Positions 7,835 to 19,130 of a stretch of DNA of 60,095 nucleotides are shown in pieces. This DNA is from an uncultured Prevotella sp. (lineage in GTDB: Bacteria > Bacteroidota > Bacteroidia > Bacteroidales > Bacteroidaceae): positions 1 through 60,095 of the forward strand of contig CAJOGK010000002.1 of assembly GCA_905234145.1 (NCBI GenBank), written 5' to 3'. Numbering within the stretch: position 1 is the first letter of the stretch; each line of letters starts with the position of its first letter. A program made the position numbers and the translations under genes. The notes under the pieces were generated by a model. The model made no database searches, had not been told where the DNA came from, and worked only from the letters and a program-made list of their open reading frames with translations.

Positions 7835-8674
7835 ATGAGTGTCAATTTCTTCAATATCGTCTATGAATGTTTGGCAAATGAGCCAGACTTTGTGGCTTCG
7901 ATGCTGTCATCAAGCAACAATCAATTAATCGGTCTTCAACTGAAAAACCATCCGTCAGCAAATATTTTTGTTCGTGACAGAAATAGTGCTGTCAGAGAAA
8001 TAGAAAGATTGAGAAAGTTGATGCTTACAGACAATGACTCGTTTCTCCGTGAGGCTCGTGACATATTAGGATATGATGGACTGTGCGAAATGTGCCGACA
8101 TAAAGCACCAGAAATGTATGATAGTGCCAAAGACTTTTTAGACTATTGTGAAGACAGCGGGCTTGATTGGTGCTACTTTTTTAAGAACTGCATACCGTTT
8201 ACTATTAGAGTTTCTGAGATTGAAATTGTTGAAACAGAAAAGAGAAAAGGCCGACCTAAAACAAACAAGTATTCTGCATCATTGGTTTATGACAGAAAAG
8301 TCGTACCGATACAGTTCAAACCACAAGAATTAGCAATATTTCTTTATTTTGTCACAGATACATTGGACTCTGCTGACAAAGACTCTTCGGCTCAATTTAT
8401 TAGTGCTGTTAAAACAATAATGAAACGATTGACAAGCAGAACACATGAAATTAATGACTCACGCGATAAGATACGAAAAGCAATAAGTGACACTAACAGT
8501 AAGATTATTGATGCTATTTCCAAACACGGTGTGACTGATGACAATGAAGATGCAGATAATATATTAAGGTGGTACACAATAAACACTACTAAAGACTATC
8601 AGTCTTATTATAAATTATCACTCCCTAAAGAGTGTATATCATTACCACCAGAACTAAAGAAAGACAGTCTCTAA
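7835..8674 (+). CDS. Phage hypothetical protein, possible regulator (279 aa)
   Basis: No family recognised. A basic KRKGRPKTNKY stretch near residue 138 resembles an AT-hook (the GRP core). Helical regions follow. It is the only long plus-strand gene in the left half, faces the early block across divergent promoters, and contains no TAG, so it is readable in the host code. These features fit a lysogeny regulator or a replication initiator, but the sequence does not decide. Confidence 0.6.
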   Translation: MSVNFFNIVYECLANEPDFVASMLSSSNNQLIGLQLKNHPSANIFVRDRNSAVREIERLRKLMLTDNDSFLREARDILGYDGLCEMCRHKAPEMYDSAKDFLDYCEDSGLDWCYFFKNCIPFTIRVSEIEIVETEKRKGRPKTNKYSASLVYDRKVVPIQFKPQELAIFLYFVTDTLDSADKDSSAQFISAVKTIMKRLTSRTHEINDSRDKIRKAISDTNSKIIDAISKHGVTDDNEDADNILRWYTINTTKDYQSYYKLSLPKECISLPPELKKDSL

Positions 8675-8695
8675 TGGCTGTCTTTCTTGCTTTAA

Positions 8696-11002
8696 TTACT
8701 GTGTGTCGTGGAGTGCTCGCCAATGTCTGCCACCCGCATAAGCACCAATGTAGATGTAAGTGTCATTACTCATTGATATATCTGCATTCAACTGGCAAAA
8801 GTAGTTATCATTCAAGTTGCTGTCAACTATAATAACGCCGTGCTCTGTATTGCTATATGGCACTACATAGACATTGCCGCCACTGTCATTGATGATAGTC
8901 ACTGTATATCCTACGGGCAGTCCTACAGTGTCACCGTCTGAGTCAGTGAAAGTCTCTGGCGGTAGAACAATCCAACTGTCTTGATAGTTGGATTCAGAGT
9001 CCATTGCACGCCCGATTACGTAACAAATGCCGCTGTCTCTCTGGGCATCGATTCTAAACGCCCATTTACTTGCATTTATATTGCCTATAAACTGATAAGT
9101 ATATAGATAAGGAGTCGTACCCGTTCCGACTTGAAACAGTGGTGTATAATTGTAAAAGGGAAACCAGACGGGCTTTACGTTTGGTGTCGTTCCTTTTATC
9201 TATGCTGCAACTTGAAAGTTCTGATTTTTAAATCCGTCTGGATTGTTCCAACGTATGCCGCTGAAACCATATCTCAACTGCAATTCGTCTTCGCTCGCCC
9301 ATATCAGTTTGTTTGCTCCCTAATGGGTGTAGAAACCATCACGCCCGATAAACGTCTGTGCGTTCTTTGCTGTCTGGCATCTGACATTTACTCTCAGATA
9401 TGCAGTGCCGCTTGCTGACTGACTGCTATAGACTCTTATCTTTAGTTTGTACGTTCCTGCACTCGGCGCCGAGTATCTGATGCGGTCTGACAGATTGCGA
9501 TAATTGCCGTAAGAGTCTGCTTTAGTTATTGTGACTTCATAATTCTTTGTCGAATCGTCAGGCAGTGTGATAATCGCTTTTAATGTCATTGTGTAAAATG
9601 TCGGGAAAGTGTTGCTCCCGCCACTGCTTGTATAGAACTGAGCGGAAAATTTATCTAAGTCAATAGTGTCGTACTGTGATAACGAAAAAGTTGTTTCGTT
9701 CGTTGTTAAGTCAAAGACTGTGACTGTGCCGCTTTTTGACAGATTCAGATACTAAAATGTATCATCTGCAATCGTGGTAATGTCTCCGACTGCATCACTC
9801 TATATATTGACTCGCGGCGTGTTCGTATTGTCATAGACAGTAAAGCCACTATTATTTGAGTCATAAAGATTCAGATTGCCATTGATGACAGTATTTGCGG
9901 CTGTCAGAGTGATTTTCTGATTGACAATGTCAATACCAGTAGGACCGAGACTGCTGTTAATACGTGCAATGATTGCGTCTTCGTCCACGCTCATTTGAGT
10001 GATTAAGTCTTCTACAGTGGTGCCGCTTGTGACTTTCAGATTACCGCGTATATTGTTGCCGTTTGCTGCAAACCACGTATATTTGTGGTTACTTAGATTA
10101 AAGTCATTGATTCCGACATACTGAGCGATTGACGGTGCTTTGATAGCCAGATCTGGTGACTTGTAAGCACTCAGAATGATTGCACTTTGTCTTTCATTGT
10201 CATCAGTTCCACGATAACCCAATTGCATAATTTCGTCACCGACTTCTGGAATACTTGTACCATCTTTCACAGTGTCAGATACGATGATATAATTGCAGTC
10301 TTTCGTCTCTCCGTCTATCGTTGTGCTGCCATCACCAACAGCCGTAACCAAACGCCAATAATATTTGTTGTTGACGTTGTGACTAATACCCGTCTGAGCG
10401 TTAAACGATTGACAGATTACTTGGTCATTGACTGCGAAATCATTGCTGATTGCTTTTTCTCTCTCATTGTCTTCTTTACGCCACCAGAGTTTGTAACCAC
10501 CGCTGACACTTTCGACTTTATCAACAATGCAATTCGCCACGCTTAATACTATAGTACCCCCGCAACTTTTCAGTTTATCAACTATCAACTCAAAAAAGTG
10601 TGCTGACCCAGTGACAGTGAGATTGTGAGTGTTTATGTTCTGACTGTCTAAGTTGTCAATACTTGCATCTATAGCAAATAAGTTTTTCCACTTCTTTGCT
10701 GCACTTCCAAGACTATACAAGTTGTTTTGTCTTGGCTCAATCGTCTCAGTACAGACATAATGTAAAGAACTGTCACCACCGACATTTAACGAGCCGTCAG
10801 CATAGACGCTGCCAACATCGTACAAGTCACCTTTGATGTCTTCTGTATCATCAAAGTATTGCCCCCAGATATTGACTGGGGCAAAACTGCCGCCCGTTGT
10901 GGTTGCAGAATTTGAGTTGCTGACTATTGTAGTATTTGCGCCGCTCTCTCTTAAAAATCTGTTTCTAAAGATGTGCGGAATAGTATTTGTTTCTATCTGC
11001 AT
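8696..11002 (-). CDS. Tail fibre / receptor-binding-like protein with 4 in-frame TAGs (768 aa)
   Basis: In the standard code this is three separate frames (9800-11002, 9320-9589, 8696-9004). All lie in one frame and are separated only by TAGs at 9800, 9752, 9320 and 9200 (codons 401, 417, 561, 601). The N-terminal part has fibre-like repeats (DASIDNLDSQNINTHNLTVT, and the phrase NLYSLGSAAKKWKNLF common in Bacteroidetes phage fibres). The C-terminal part is beta-rich with aromatic/Gly segments. Stop TAA. It lies downstream of the tail-tip gene, as expected for an adhesion device. Confidence 0.8.
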
Positions 11003-11011
11003 ATTATCAAA

Positions 11012-13522
11012 TTATATTTCGTTTGCTGAGAAAGTCACAGTGTTCTGACTCACATTGTACGTTGCAGTAGTCAGCACCATATTTCTTGCAGTGCCGCCCA
11101 ACGTTTCTGAAATCGGCTCGAATGGTGAAACACTACTGTTTTTGACTGTACGACCAAACTTGTACTTTGGGAGTCTGTAATAATTGACAAGTCGCTCCAC
11201 AAGTCTTTCTTCTGGCTTCTTACGCTGTGCTCCGAAAGTCAGAGCGTCAATATAGTAAAAATCATTGCTGCTGCTGTCTTTGCCGATTGCGTATGAATAG
11301 GATGTGGCCCACGTATTAGCAGAGTTCACTTTTAAAGTCACGTCTTCTAACTCAGTACAGTAGTCATCACTTACGACATTGCTGTATATCGTATCTGGGT
11401 CTGTCGTATTCTGATTGAATATGTCTGTACTTGAATTTGTCTTTGAATACTTGATTGACAAGTCTGAAATGTGTACTGCTTTGACTGTTGTGTCTGCTAA
11501 GTCGTTTCGTGGTTGCGGGTCCCTGCCGAGCAATTCCCCCCGATGAGTTGTCTGCGGTGCATACAGTTGAAATTGTAGTGAGCCGTAGAGCGTTCTGTCT
11601 TCTGGACATTTAACCGCCATACCATCAGAACTGTCAACGATGTTAAATCTGTAACTAACTGTATTAGTCAGGTCGTAATCTACATCGTAAATCGTTTCAG
11701 TAGTTTTATTGATGTGAACTAAAAAGAATCTGTCTTGCAGAATGATTTCGTAATAGTAATCAATACACATTGCAACGTGGTCACCATTGCCATTGACGTA
11801 GTAGAAATGATTGTTTCGTTTCGTCTTTCCTTTTTCTTTAGTGCCACTGTTAGCATTGTACTGCGATTCTGTCACATAAAGCCAATCACCGTAACTGTTT
11901 TTTATTCTGTACCAATTTTCCCAATCTCCTACTTTGTGTGTAGTTCCTGGCCCGCCTTGCAAAGCATAGCCGTGTATATTATCACTGCTCGTTGTGTAGT
12001 AACCGCGAGCGACTTTTGCATTATATACATCGTAACTTATCCATTCATCACCATTATAGTAGTCATTTCCGATTTTCAGTCTGCACGGCCAGAGCGTATT
12101 GTCTGGCCAATTGTCGTAACCAATATAGTCTGAGTCTGATGTCCAAGTCAGATTTGTACAACTTCCATAAGTCGCTGCAATATCGTACATTGACTTTACA
12201 ACTGAGTGAGCACGTAAATCAGTGCTCAATTTATAACGCATATTTAAAATCAAATAGCCACCATCAAGAATCATCGTCTTTGGCTTGTATAGAAACAGAT
12301 ACGGACTTGCACCCAGAAAACCACCGCCAGTCATAGTAACATACATTTTCCAATTAAGACTGCTTGGCTCTCCGTCTTCAAGTTTGTAACTGTCAACTCT
12401 CTGCCAGAAAACGCCGCTCTTTATAGTGTCACGGTTATAGACAGTCACTTCATCAATGTCATATTGGCCCGATGTGTCAAATGGATTGTTTTCAGTGCTT
12501 GGATGCAGATAAATCCAATTGCCTAATGACTTGAAAAATGCCGAGATAAGTTTGTAATCAATGCTGTCAAACGTATAGTCTTCTGTGTAGTACATATTTG
12601 GGTCGGTGTTCTGATTTACTAAGTCATCAGCATCTTCAAAATCTGGCAGGACTTCCGACAATGGATTATTCTGACTTATCACAGTTACTTTATTATATAC
12701 GCCATCGAGTGAAACGACTGCATCAGCATCAGACAAGCCAATCTGATTTGGTGTCCGTACTGTATAACTCAGAGACGTGTTTGTCTGTCGTACCCAACTG
12801 TCACTGCTATACGTATAGTGAGCGACATTATAAGTGCTATGCAGTTTGTCAGCACTGATGATATAATATGCAGACTTGTATTGTATCATCGTAAGTCCGA
12901 GATACAACAGCATAGCACTGACTACTTCACTTAATTTCTCTGGCTCTTCTTTTTCATCGAAGAAATTACGCTCTTTGATATACAGATTGTCTAAGATTGC
13001 ATCAGCACTGTCAAGGCTGATGCTGTTATCTACATACATATCTGTAATTACGTGCTCTGGGTCGGCTGCATCAATACAGTGAGAAAGAACGTCCATAAAT
13101 GAAAAGATTCCAACTGCATCTGCTTTATTGATGTACGTATAATCTATTTTGTCAAGTTGTGCAAGCGTATCGATACACTCTAAAGTAAGAGTGTCCCATT
13201 TCTAAACGTAACTTTGAGAGTATATATTCGGTGTTGCATAGCCAGCCCAAAACAAAGTGCTGTTTCTGTAGATTTTGACAAGTGTGTCGAAACGTCCACC
13301 GCTAAAAATGTTCGTGAGTAAATCTTCGGTAAAGATATTGATTGACGCTCCAGACGTTCTAAGCGGCTGAAAGATGCTGTCTGCACTATACTCAATAGAC
13401 ATTGCATCAGATAGCAATTTCACTTCTGATGCAGTGCCGTTTGTCTGCGTGTAAATTTCAAGTCTGAGACTGTTATTGTCTCGGTCTTTGAAATCGCTAT
13501 AATATCTCAAATAATAACTCAT
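11012..13522 (-). CDS. Tail tip / baseplate-like protein with 1 in-frame TAG (836 aa)
   Basis: Start MSYYLRYYSDFKDRDNNSLR at 13522. One TAG at 13202-13204 (codon 107) separates the N-terminal domain (SIEYSADSIFQPLRTSGASI) from the remaining 729 residues. The size and its position between tape measure and fibre fit a tail-tip protein. The segment after the TAG, KWDTLTLECIDTLAQLDKID, reads naturally as a continuation. Stop TAA at 11012. Confidence 0.75.
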
Positions 13523-13536
13523 ATCTTTACTGCTGC

Positions 13537-16044
13537 TTACATTTTCTTGTGGTGTCCTGCTGCTGACTGTATGCCCGTGTAGTTACGTAAGACTCCGTAC
13601 AAGTCAGAGCCTCTTACTTTAAATTCGACTGCTTGATAAGTGTTGCTGCTGTTTGATACTGAGCCACCGTCTAACAGTCTCATAAATCTGTTTTGGTCTG
13701 ATTGCGTTAAGACTGCTTCGCCGCTGTTGACTCTGATAATCTGATTGTCACCGACGTAAGAACCACCGCCAACGATACCACCTTGAGCGTAACCAGAAAG
13801 GCTGTGAATCTATGCAATTACACTCGAAATTTGGGCGAGTCCTGCAAGTGCAAATGCAGCCCACGCAAACGGCCCAAGTGTTCCCGCTTGTGCTGATGCA
13901 GTCGAATAGCCTTGAATCACGCTGGCGATTGCTTGTGCAATGATACCCGCGATATTGAGTTCTGGACTCTCGAAAGCACTCCCCAGACTGCTGAAAGCAC
14001 TGCCAGCACTGTTGACCATATCTGCAACTGTTCCCCACTTCTGAGCGTTTTCTTCAATCTTCTTGTTTTGCTCTGCATACTGTTTCGCTGTCTCGCTCAA
14101 CTCAGACTGCTTTGTCTTCGTGCTTTCGATTTCTTCACCAAGCAACTTGTAAGCATCTGCACCTTTTTCACCTAATTTTGCGTACTCTGCTTGTAAGTCC
14201 TGCAGTTGCTTAATCAGAGAGTCGTTAAAGTTCATTTGTGACTGAATATAAGACAAGTCACGCTCTGAGTTTGGCTTGTCGTTTCCGACTGCAACGTCAA
14301 AACTGCTGAAAGTCTGCTGACGTGCAATCTTATCGTTTTTCTCAGTGAGTGACTGCAACTGCTTTGCAATCTTATCTTCTGGCACATACAAGCCGAGTTC
14401 TATTTTCTTGCTTTCGATTGCTTTTGTCAAATCGTTGACTTTCTTCTAATAGTCAGAAGGTGTCAGAGTGATCAGGCCGTCTTTGTATTTCTTTTGTAAG
14501 TCTGACAATTGATTTTCCAAGTCTGACAGACTACCGCTTGCAAATGTTGGCTTATTAGTGTGAGTGTTGCTTGTCTGCTTGTTAGTAGTCTGCTGTACTG
14601 TCTTAGCGTTCTTAACTAACTGAGCCATTTGTCCGACTGTCTCGTTAATCTCTGCGTTAATATCGTTATAGTCGGACTGAATGTTTTTGAGCGTTTCGTC
14701 TGTTTCAGTGAGTTTCTTGTTTGCTTCTGCGGCACCCTTGGCAGTGTATTGCCAAGTACGTCCGCTATCACGTGTCTCTAAAGTTCCGAAATTTGCTTCA
14801 TAGTGACTGAAACTGTATTGTTTGTTTACACCACGCCCGTAATCAGTAGAAACGTCTGAGCCATTATATATGTCACCCTTTTTGACTGCACGCTGATTGT
14901 AGCGACTGAAATACTGCTGTTCTAACTCCAACGCTTTTGTATAGAGTCCTACCATTTTGGCACTTAAAGCGGCACTCTTTGCCCGCGCTTTAAATGCGGC
15001 CACAATCGCGTCTGTATTTCCGTTAAAGACGTTTTCTGCATCTTTCACATCTTTGACTTTTAAGCCAAGTTCGTCCAACTCTTTTTGATGTGTCTTTATC
15101 CACTGAACACGTTGCATATCAGACGTAAGAGATTTGTAAGATACTTGCAGTTCGGTGTATTTAGTCATCAGCTGTGCGTAACTGTTTGCAAGCGTAGATG
15201 TGTAAGACTTCTGTACGTCTTCCATCATTTCAGTCTTACGCTTTGAGTTTTCCAACTCTTTTTGACGCTTTTTCTCTGCTTCTGTCGCTTCATCAGACTT
15301 TGACGCAAAAGCGTACAGAGCCACACCCACTGCCGCTACCGCTGTTGCAAGTAAAACGTATGGATTTGCTTTCGCTATCGCATTAAAAGCGGCCTGCGCC
15401 ACTGTAGCGGCTTTCGTGGCGATAATTCCGCGCCCTTCTGCTGCTGTTCTGACTGAAATTGCAGCGGACAAGGCCAGTTCTTGCGTCTTACGCACTGACA
15501 GCATCAGACTGCTCTACATTTGTAAAGCATTAATGATTTTGACTGATGCTGCTGATGCAGTCTGAATCAGTATGAGTTTAGCAATTGCGCTTTGTAGTTT
15601 CTCTGTCTCGCCTCCCGCTAACTGAGTGACAGCGACCATTGCAGACATAGATGTCGAAACTGTACTGATGCCCTCTGTCAATGCGTCTGTCTTAAAACTG
15701 TCTGATGATAACTGCTTGATTTCTGCTGCTGTGTCTGCTATCTAATCTTTGAATTGGGCGGCTTTTTCTTTCGCCTCGTTCAACTGCTTTGCAAGTGCTG
15801 CACCAATATCAGACTTTTTCTGTTCGTCACTGAGATTAGCGTAGGACATTTCGAGCGAAATGACTTCTTTTGTCAGTTCGCTTAACTTACGCTTATAATT
15901 AGTGATTGAGCCAACAACTTTGCTAAAGTTCTGTGCTTGCTCGCCGACTGACTTTCCAAAGTCTTTGACTGCTTGTTTATCAGCGTTTATTTGCTGCTTT
16001 AGGTTGCCATCGTTGAGGCTCAAATCGACTTTTAAATTTGCCAT
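13537..16044 (-). CDS. Tail tape measure protein with 4 in-frame TAGs (835 aa)
   Basis: Starts MANLKVDLSLNDGNLKQQIN. Long helical regions are interrupted by hydrophobic segments (around ALSAAISVRTAAEGRG and the ANPYVLLATAVAAVGVALYA stretch). The C-terminus has the typical GGIVGGGSYVGDNQIIRVNS and GEAVLTQSDQNRFMRLLDGG signature. TAGs at 15742, 15514, 14446 and 13810 (codons 101, 177, 533, 745) break it in the standard code, and the C-terminal signature lies wholly beyond the last one. Stop TAA 13537. Confidence 0.88.
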
Positions 16045-16061
16045 ATCTTATGTGTGTTATA

Positions 16062-16438
16062 TTATACTTTGTTTGTCTCTGTCGGCTGTTGACTATTGAT
16101 GTAGTCTTCAAGTGCTTTTGACTGCTTCTGCATCTGTTCAAAATCGTCTTTGCTTAACTGTTCTTTGTCTGCATCGTCTTCGTCAAATGGGAGTCTGTAA
16201 ATATCTGTCAGTTTCAGTTTCTTTTTGCTGTTCATCTGGCAGTTTAAAAAGTTGCTTATACGCTGTGACTCCCAAAGTGAACGGTCTGCAAATTGTATGT
16301 TATCAAGTATGTCTGACAGTTCTGATAAGAGCATTTCATCAAGAAAGTACGGCACTGAACAAACCTTGTATTCAAAGCAAAGCAGACGAAAGTAATAATG
16401 TGCTCTGCACTTTATTTCTTTTTGCTTCGACTTACTTT
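16062..16438 (-). CDS. Tail assembly chaperone, frameshift extension (T part)
   Basis: This frame has no good start and enters in the -1 frame at the A9 run. The fused product would be about 227 residues: 103 from the upstream frame plus 124 from here (starting SKSKQKEIKCRAHYY). Placement between the major tail protein and the tape measure is where lambda G/GT-type chaperones sit. The extension contains the acidic FDEDDADKEQLSKDDF stretch. Stop TAA. Confidence 0.7.
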
Positions 16439-16744
16439 TTTTTTGCTGTCTGTCTGCTGTTCTGGCTCTGCTTTCTTTCTCAGATTCATAACGCTCTGCT
16501 GATAGTCGCTGTACCACTCTATAAAGTCATAGAAGACAGTCGGATTTTCCGAAATCCAATCAAGGAAATCATCAAATTTGAGTGTTTCGTCTTTCGTAAT
16601 CGCTACAAGCGTACAAAAGAAATACTGCAACCACTCAGATTCATTTTGAGCCGTAAAAGTTTTGCCCGTAGCATCTTCAAAGAGCATATCAGAGCGAAAA
16701 CTGAATTTCAGTGTAATTTCTTTGTTGTTATAATTAATTATCAT
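16412..16744 (-). CDS. Tail assembly chaperone, G part (110 aa)
   Basis: The start MIINYNNKEITLKF at 16744 is preferred over one 15 codons upstream because the phage start motif GATAAATACAGAAA lies 20 nt ahead of it. A beta-strand N-terminus and a helical middle are followed by Lys-rich SKKKVSRSKKK at the end, encoded by the slippery A-run. Stop TAA 16412. Confidence 0.7.
   Translation of the reverse strand: MIINYNNKEITLKFSFRSDMLFEDATGKTFTAQNESEWLQYFFCTLVAITKDETLKFDDFLDWISENPTVFYDFIEWYSDYQQSVMNLRKKAEPEQQTDSKKKVSRSKKK
16436..16444 (-). promoter_or_regulatory. -1 ribosomal frameshift site (A9 run)
   Basis: Nine A's on the minus strand are read as three Lys codons (101-103) in the G frame. Slipping back by one gives AGT AAG TCG, the T frame. 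Confidence 0.7.
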
Positions 16745-16764
16745 ATACAATTTTGAAACATTAA

Positions 16765-16778
16765 TTTCTGTATTTATC
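16765..16778 (-). promoter_or_regulatory. Phage start motif GATAAATACAGAAA (tail chaperone)
   Basis: Exact 14-mer on the minus strand, 20 nt before the start at 16744. Confidence 0.7.
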
Positions 16779-16799
16779 AGTAAAGTCAAAACACAAAAA

Positions 16800-16822
16800 G
16801 AGCGTCAAAGTCATTGACGCTC
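16800..16822. terminator. Hairpin after the major tail protein gene
   Basis: GAGCGTCAA (16800-16808) pairs perfectly with TTGACGCTC (16814-16822) around a 5-nt loop. Confidence 0.65.
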
Positions 16823-16853
16823 ACTTTAAATGAATTTACAACGATTACCCTTT

Positions 16854-17339
16854 TTAACTGTAAGACTTCGGTGTTGCGGGTGCTGTATCAAGCAGACGGC
16901 CCGAACCCGTAAATTCTACGTCCATAGTGGCAGTCTCTCCGTCATTGGCGGTGATTGATGCTGACGTAACGATTGCATCACCATATTTTACGAAACCGCT
17001 TGCACCAATACTCCAAGAAAGATTAGTTGATATGTCGGTTACGCTCTTGAGGCCGTCCTGCCAATTTGCTTCTGAAATAGTTGCAAAAGCGATTGTGTAA
17101 GGCTGGCCACTCTGAGCCATGCCCATAACTTTTGCTGCATTGTCTGTAGTAAAGAGCATTGAGCCGCTGCACGACCAATTAGAGCCAGTCGTTTCGACAA
17201 GTGGGTGTAGTCCCATATCTTTGCTACTTACTGTCTGAGTCTCGTTTGAAACTTGCAGACTGTTTGCGGTAGCGTGGCCGAATGCAACGTACTTAGTTCC
17301 GTTGTGATAAAACAATTGTAATTGATTACCCTTTGTCAT
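16854..17339 (-). CDS. Major tail protein (161 aa)
   Basis: Starts MTKGNQLQLFYHNGTKYVAF. The segment ETQTVSSKDMGLHPLVETTG followed by SNWSCSGSMLF matches phage major tail tube proteins of the TP901-1/Bacteroidetes type. It ends with an immunoglobulin-like tail (ITANDGETATMDVEFTGSG). It contains no TAG, as might be expected of the most abundant tail protein. Stop TAA. Confidence 0.8.
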   Translation of the reverse strand: MTKGNQLQLFYHNGTKYVAFGHATANSLQVSNETQTVSSKDMGLHPLVETTGSNWSCSGSMLFTTDNAAKVMGMAQSGQPYTIAFATISEANWQDGLKSVTDISTNLSWSIGASGFVKYGDAIVTSASITANDGETATMDVEFTGSGRLLDTAPATPKSYS

Positions 17340-17387
17340 AATATATTATGTTGTATTAATTTTAATATTTATTTCTGTTGTTCTGAT

Positions 17388-17396
17388 GTATTTATC
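17388..17396 (-). promoter_or_regulatory. Phage start motif variant (major tail gene)
   Basis: GATAAATAC on the minus strand followed by ATCAGAACAACAGAAA, 48 nt before the start at 17339; a degenerate copy. Confidence 0.45.
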
Positions 17397-17411
17397 ATCG
17401 TTTCAAAACGT

Positions 17412-17807
17412 TCAAAATGCAGTTACTTTCACATCAAATGAAAGACGCTGCACAAAGACATTTTCAATCTGGTCTTCAGTGCTTCCGATAAGTCTGATTT
17501 GACTGATGTAGATGTCATCGTCTTTATATGCTTTTTCTTCAAGCAACTCTCTGACTGCTTCTGCAATCTCGACTGTCTGGCCGTAGTCATCTGAGACACA
17601 TATAATATCGACTGTCGTACTGTCTTCATACCACCCATCTTTAGTGTAAGATGACTGTATGTTTCCATGCATGAAACTGATGTACGGAAATATCGTTGGT
17701 GCCAATATGAGCGGTCTGATGTTCTGCACTTCTACAAGTGCCGTGACCGCTTCTGATTCAGTCAGAAACTTATTGATATATTTGTTTATTGATAATGCGT
17801 TTTTCAT
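17412..17807 (-). CDS. Tail terminator/completion-like protein (131 aa)
   Basis: The start MKNALSINKYINKFL at 17807 lies inside the end of the preceding gene. The size and a DIICVSDDYGQTVEIAEAVR helix-strand pattern fit the DUF3168-type tail completion proteins that lie between HK97-gp10-like and major tail genes. No TAG; stop TGA. Confidence 0.6.
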   Translation of the reverse strand: MKNALSINKYINKFLTESEAVTALVEVQNIRPLILAPTIFPYISFMHGNIQSSYTKDGWYEDSTTVDIICVSDDYGQTVEIAEAVRELLEEKAYKDDDIYISQIRLIGSTEDQIENVFVQRLSFDVKVTAF

Positions 17808-17811
17808 CTTT

Positions 17812-18378
17812 TTACTTCGGTGCATTTTTTTCGATTAGAGACTTAATAACTCTATCAAGTGAGACTGTCAGATTTTGCATCGCGTTTTGTGCTTTCTGAA
17901 AGTAATTGAGTGCTTTTATACGTCCGAGTGGTTTTCCTTTCTTGTATGTTCTGCCGAGACTGTCTGTATATGCTTCTTTAGTCTCTCTTGCTTGTGTTCC
18001 TGCTTCAAAAAAGCGAGCGCGGTATGTGCCAGAGTCTTTTGAGCGAACACCTAAGACGTGTACTTTCGTACTGATATTGTCTCCCTCGACTTTGATTTTA
18101 CTGACTCTGACAGCATCAATGAGTTTATCTTTAAATCCGTGCTGACTGCTTCTGCTTGCTGCGGGTAGTGTCTGGCGAAAATAGTTTTTGGCAGTCTCTT
18201 TGTACTCTCTGGCTACTGTTCCGAGTGCTTTTGAGTACAAGTCGTGGCACTAATCAGACGTGAAGAAATCCAAAAGTCTTTCAGTTTCTTCACTGTCGCA
18301 ATAGATGCCTACATTCTGTTTGTTGTGTACGCTCTTACGCTTGCTATAACTGCTATGTCTTGACGCGAAATCACTCAT
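17812..18378 (-). CDS. HK97-gp10-like head-tail protein with 1 in-frame TAG (188 aa)
   Basis: Start MSDFASRHSSYSKRKSVHN at 18378. The TAG at 18250-18252 is codon 43. The segment downstream (KALGTVAREYKETAKNYFRQ, then GTYRARFFEAGTQAR) is the conserved core of HK97-gp10-type proteins. In the standard code only a fragment beginning at TTG 18240 would be seen. Overlaps the joining gene upstream by 8 bases. Confidence 0.8.
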
Positions 18379-18688
18379 TTACTAACTCTGTAACTAACGT
18401 TTGACTGTTTGCCCGCTTGTCTGGATTGATGCTGATGATACGATACAACTAATCGTAATACTTTATGCGGTCTGTCGTTCTGATATTATGATAGTATCTC
18501 ACAGTAAACTCAACAGTTTCAGCAAAGAACACTTCTTGCACATCGACTGTCTTACTGCCAGACATATATCTGACTGCTGCTTTCGTCTTGGCGTATGTCT
18601 GCCACGACTCTTTATCGATGCCGTACTAATCACGCTCTTTGACTGAGCGCAATATCTCAATATTTTCGTTTAAACTGCCTGCTCTCAT
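18371..18688 (-). CDS. Head-tail joining (adaptor) protein with 2 in-frame TAGs (105 aa)
   Basis: This gene is invisible in the standard code because TAGs at 18626 and 18449 (codons 21 and 80) cut it into short pieces. Read through, it starts MRAGSLNENIEILRSVKERD. Later EVFFAETVEFTVRYYHNIRT, DRIKYYD and LYRIISINPDKRANSQTLVT follow the phage head-tail joining pattern (IRYR..i...RI.Y.g..Y.I..i). ATG overlaps the connector's TGA; stop TGA at 18371. Confidence 0.82.
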
Positions 18689-19002
18689 ACTCCAAACGAT
18701 GTGTCAAATGCGTAACTTTTATATGGCTGTAATAGGTACTGATAAGCAAGCGGGATTTCACTTGCAGTTGCAAAACTGACTGACTCTCTGTTTGCGTAGA
18801 AATGGCCTACCAACAACAGTATAGCGTGTTTCACTGCGGGCGGTAATTTTCCGTCATCAGTGATTTCAGACAGTGGACGTGCAATGTGATTTTCGACTGC
18901 ATTTTCAGCGGCCAAACAGAGTGCTTTGATGTACTCGTCATCTTCCACCCACGTCTCATCGATGTTAAGATGTTTCTTTAAGATAACCTAATCAATATAC
19001 AT
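18685..19002 (-). CDS. gp6-like head-tail connector with 1 in-frame TAG (105 aa)
   Basis: Start MYID at 19002, TAG as codon 5 (18988-18990), then VILKKHLNIDETWVEDDEYI and LCLAAENAVENHIARPL. This matches gp6-like connectors, in which a LKxHLxID..xDDexI..l...A...ve pattern is typical. The phage start motif lies 18 nt upstream of the ATG. Stop TGA overlaps the next start as ATGA. Confidence 0.82.
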
Positions 19003-19020
19003 ACAATCAGACTTGTAACT

Positions 19021-19034
19021 TTTCTGTATTTATC
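19021..19034 (-). promoter_or_regulatory. Phage start motif GATAAATACAGAAA (connector)
   Basis: Exact 14-mer on the minus strand, 18 nt before the start at 19002. Confidence 0.7.
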
Positions 19035-19054
19035 TGAGTGCTGAAAACAAAAAA

Positions 19055-19084
19055 ACTCTCTTTGAAAAAGAATCCAAAGAGAGT
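19055..19084 (-). terminator. Terminator after the capsid gene
   Basis: ACTCTCTTTG (19055-19064) pairs perfectly with CAAAGAGAGT (19075-19084), flanked by A/T runs. It separates the capsid gene from the connector. Confidence 0.7.
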
Positions 19085-19130
19085 GAAAAAAATCATTTTC
19101 TACGCAAAATAAACTATGACCAATTTATAT

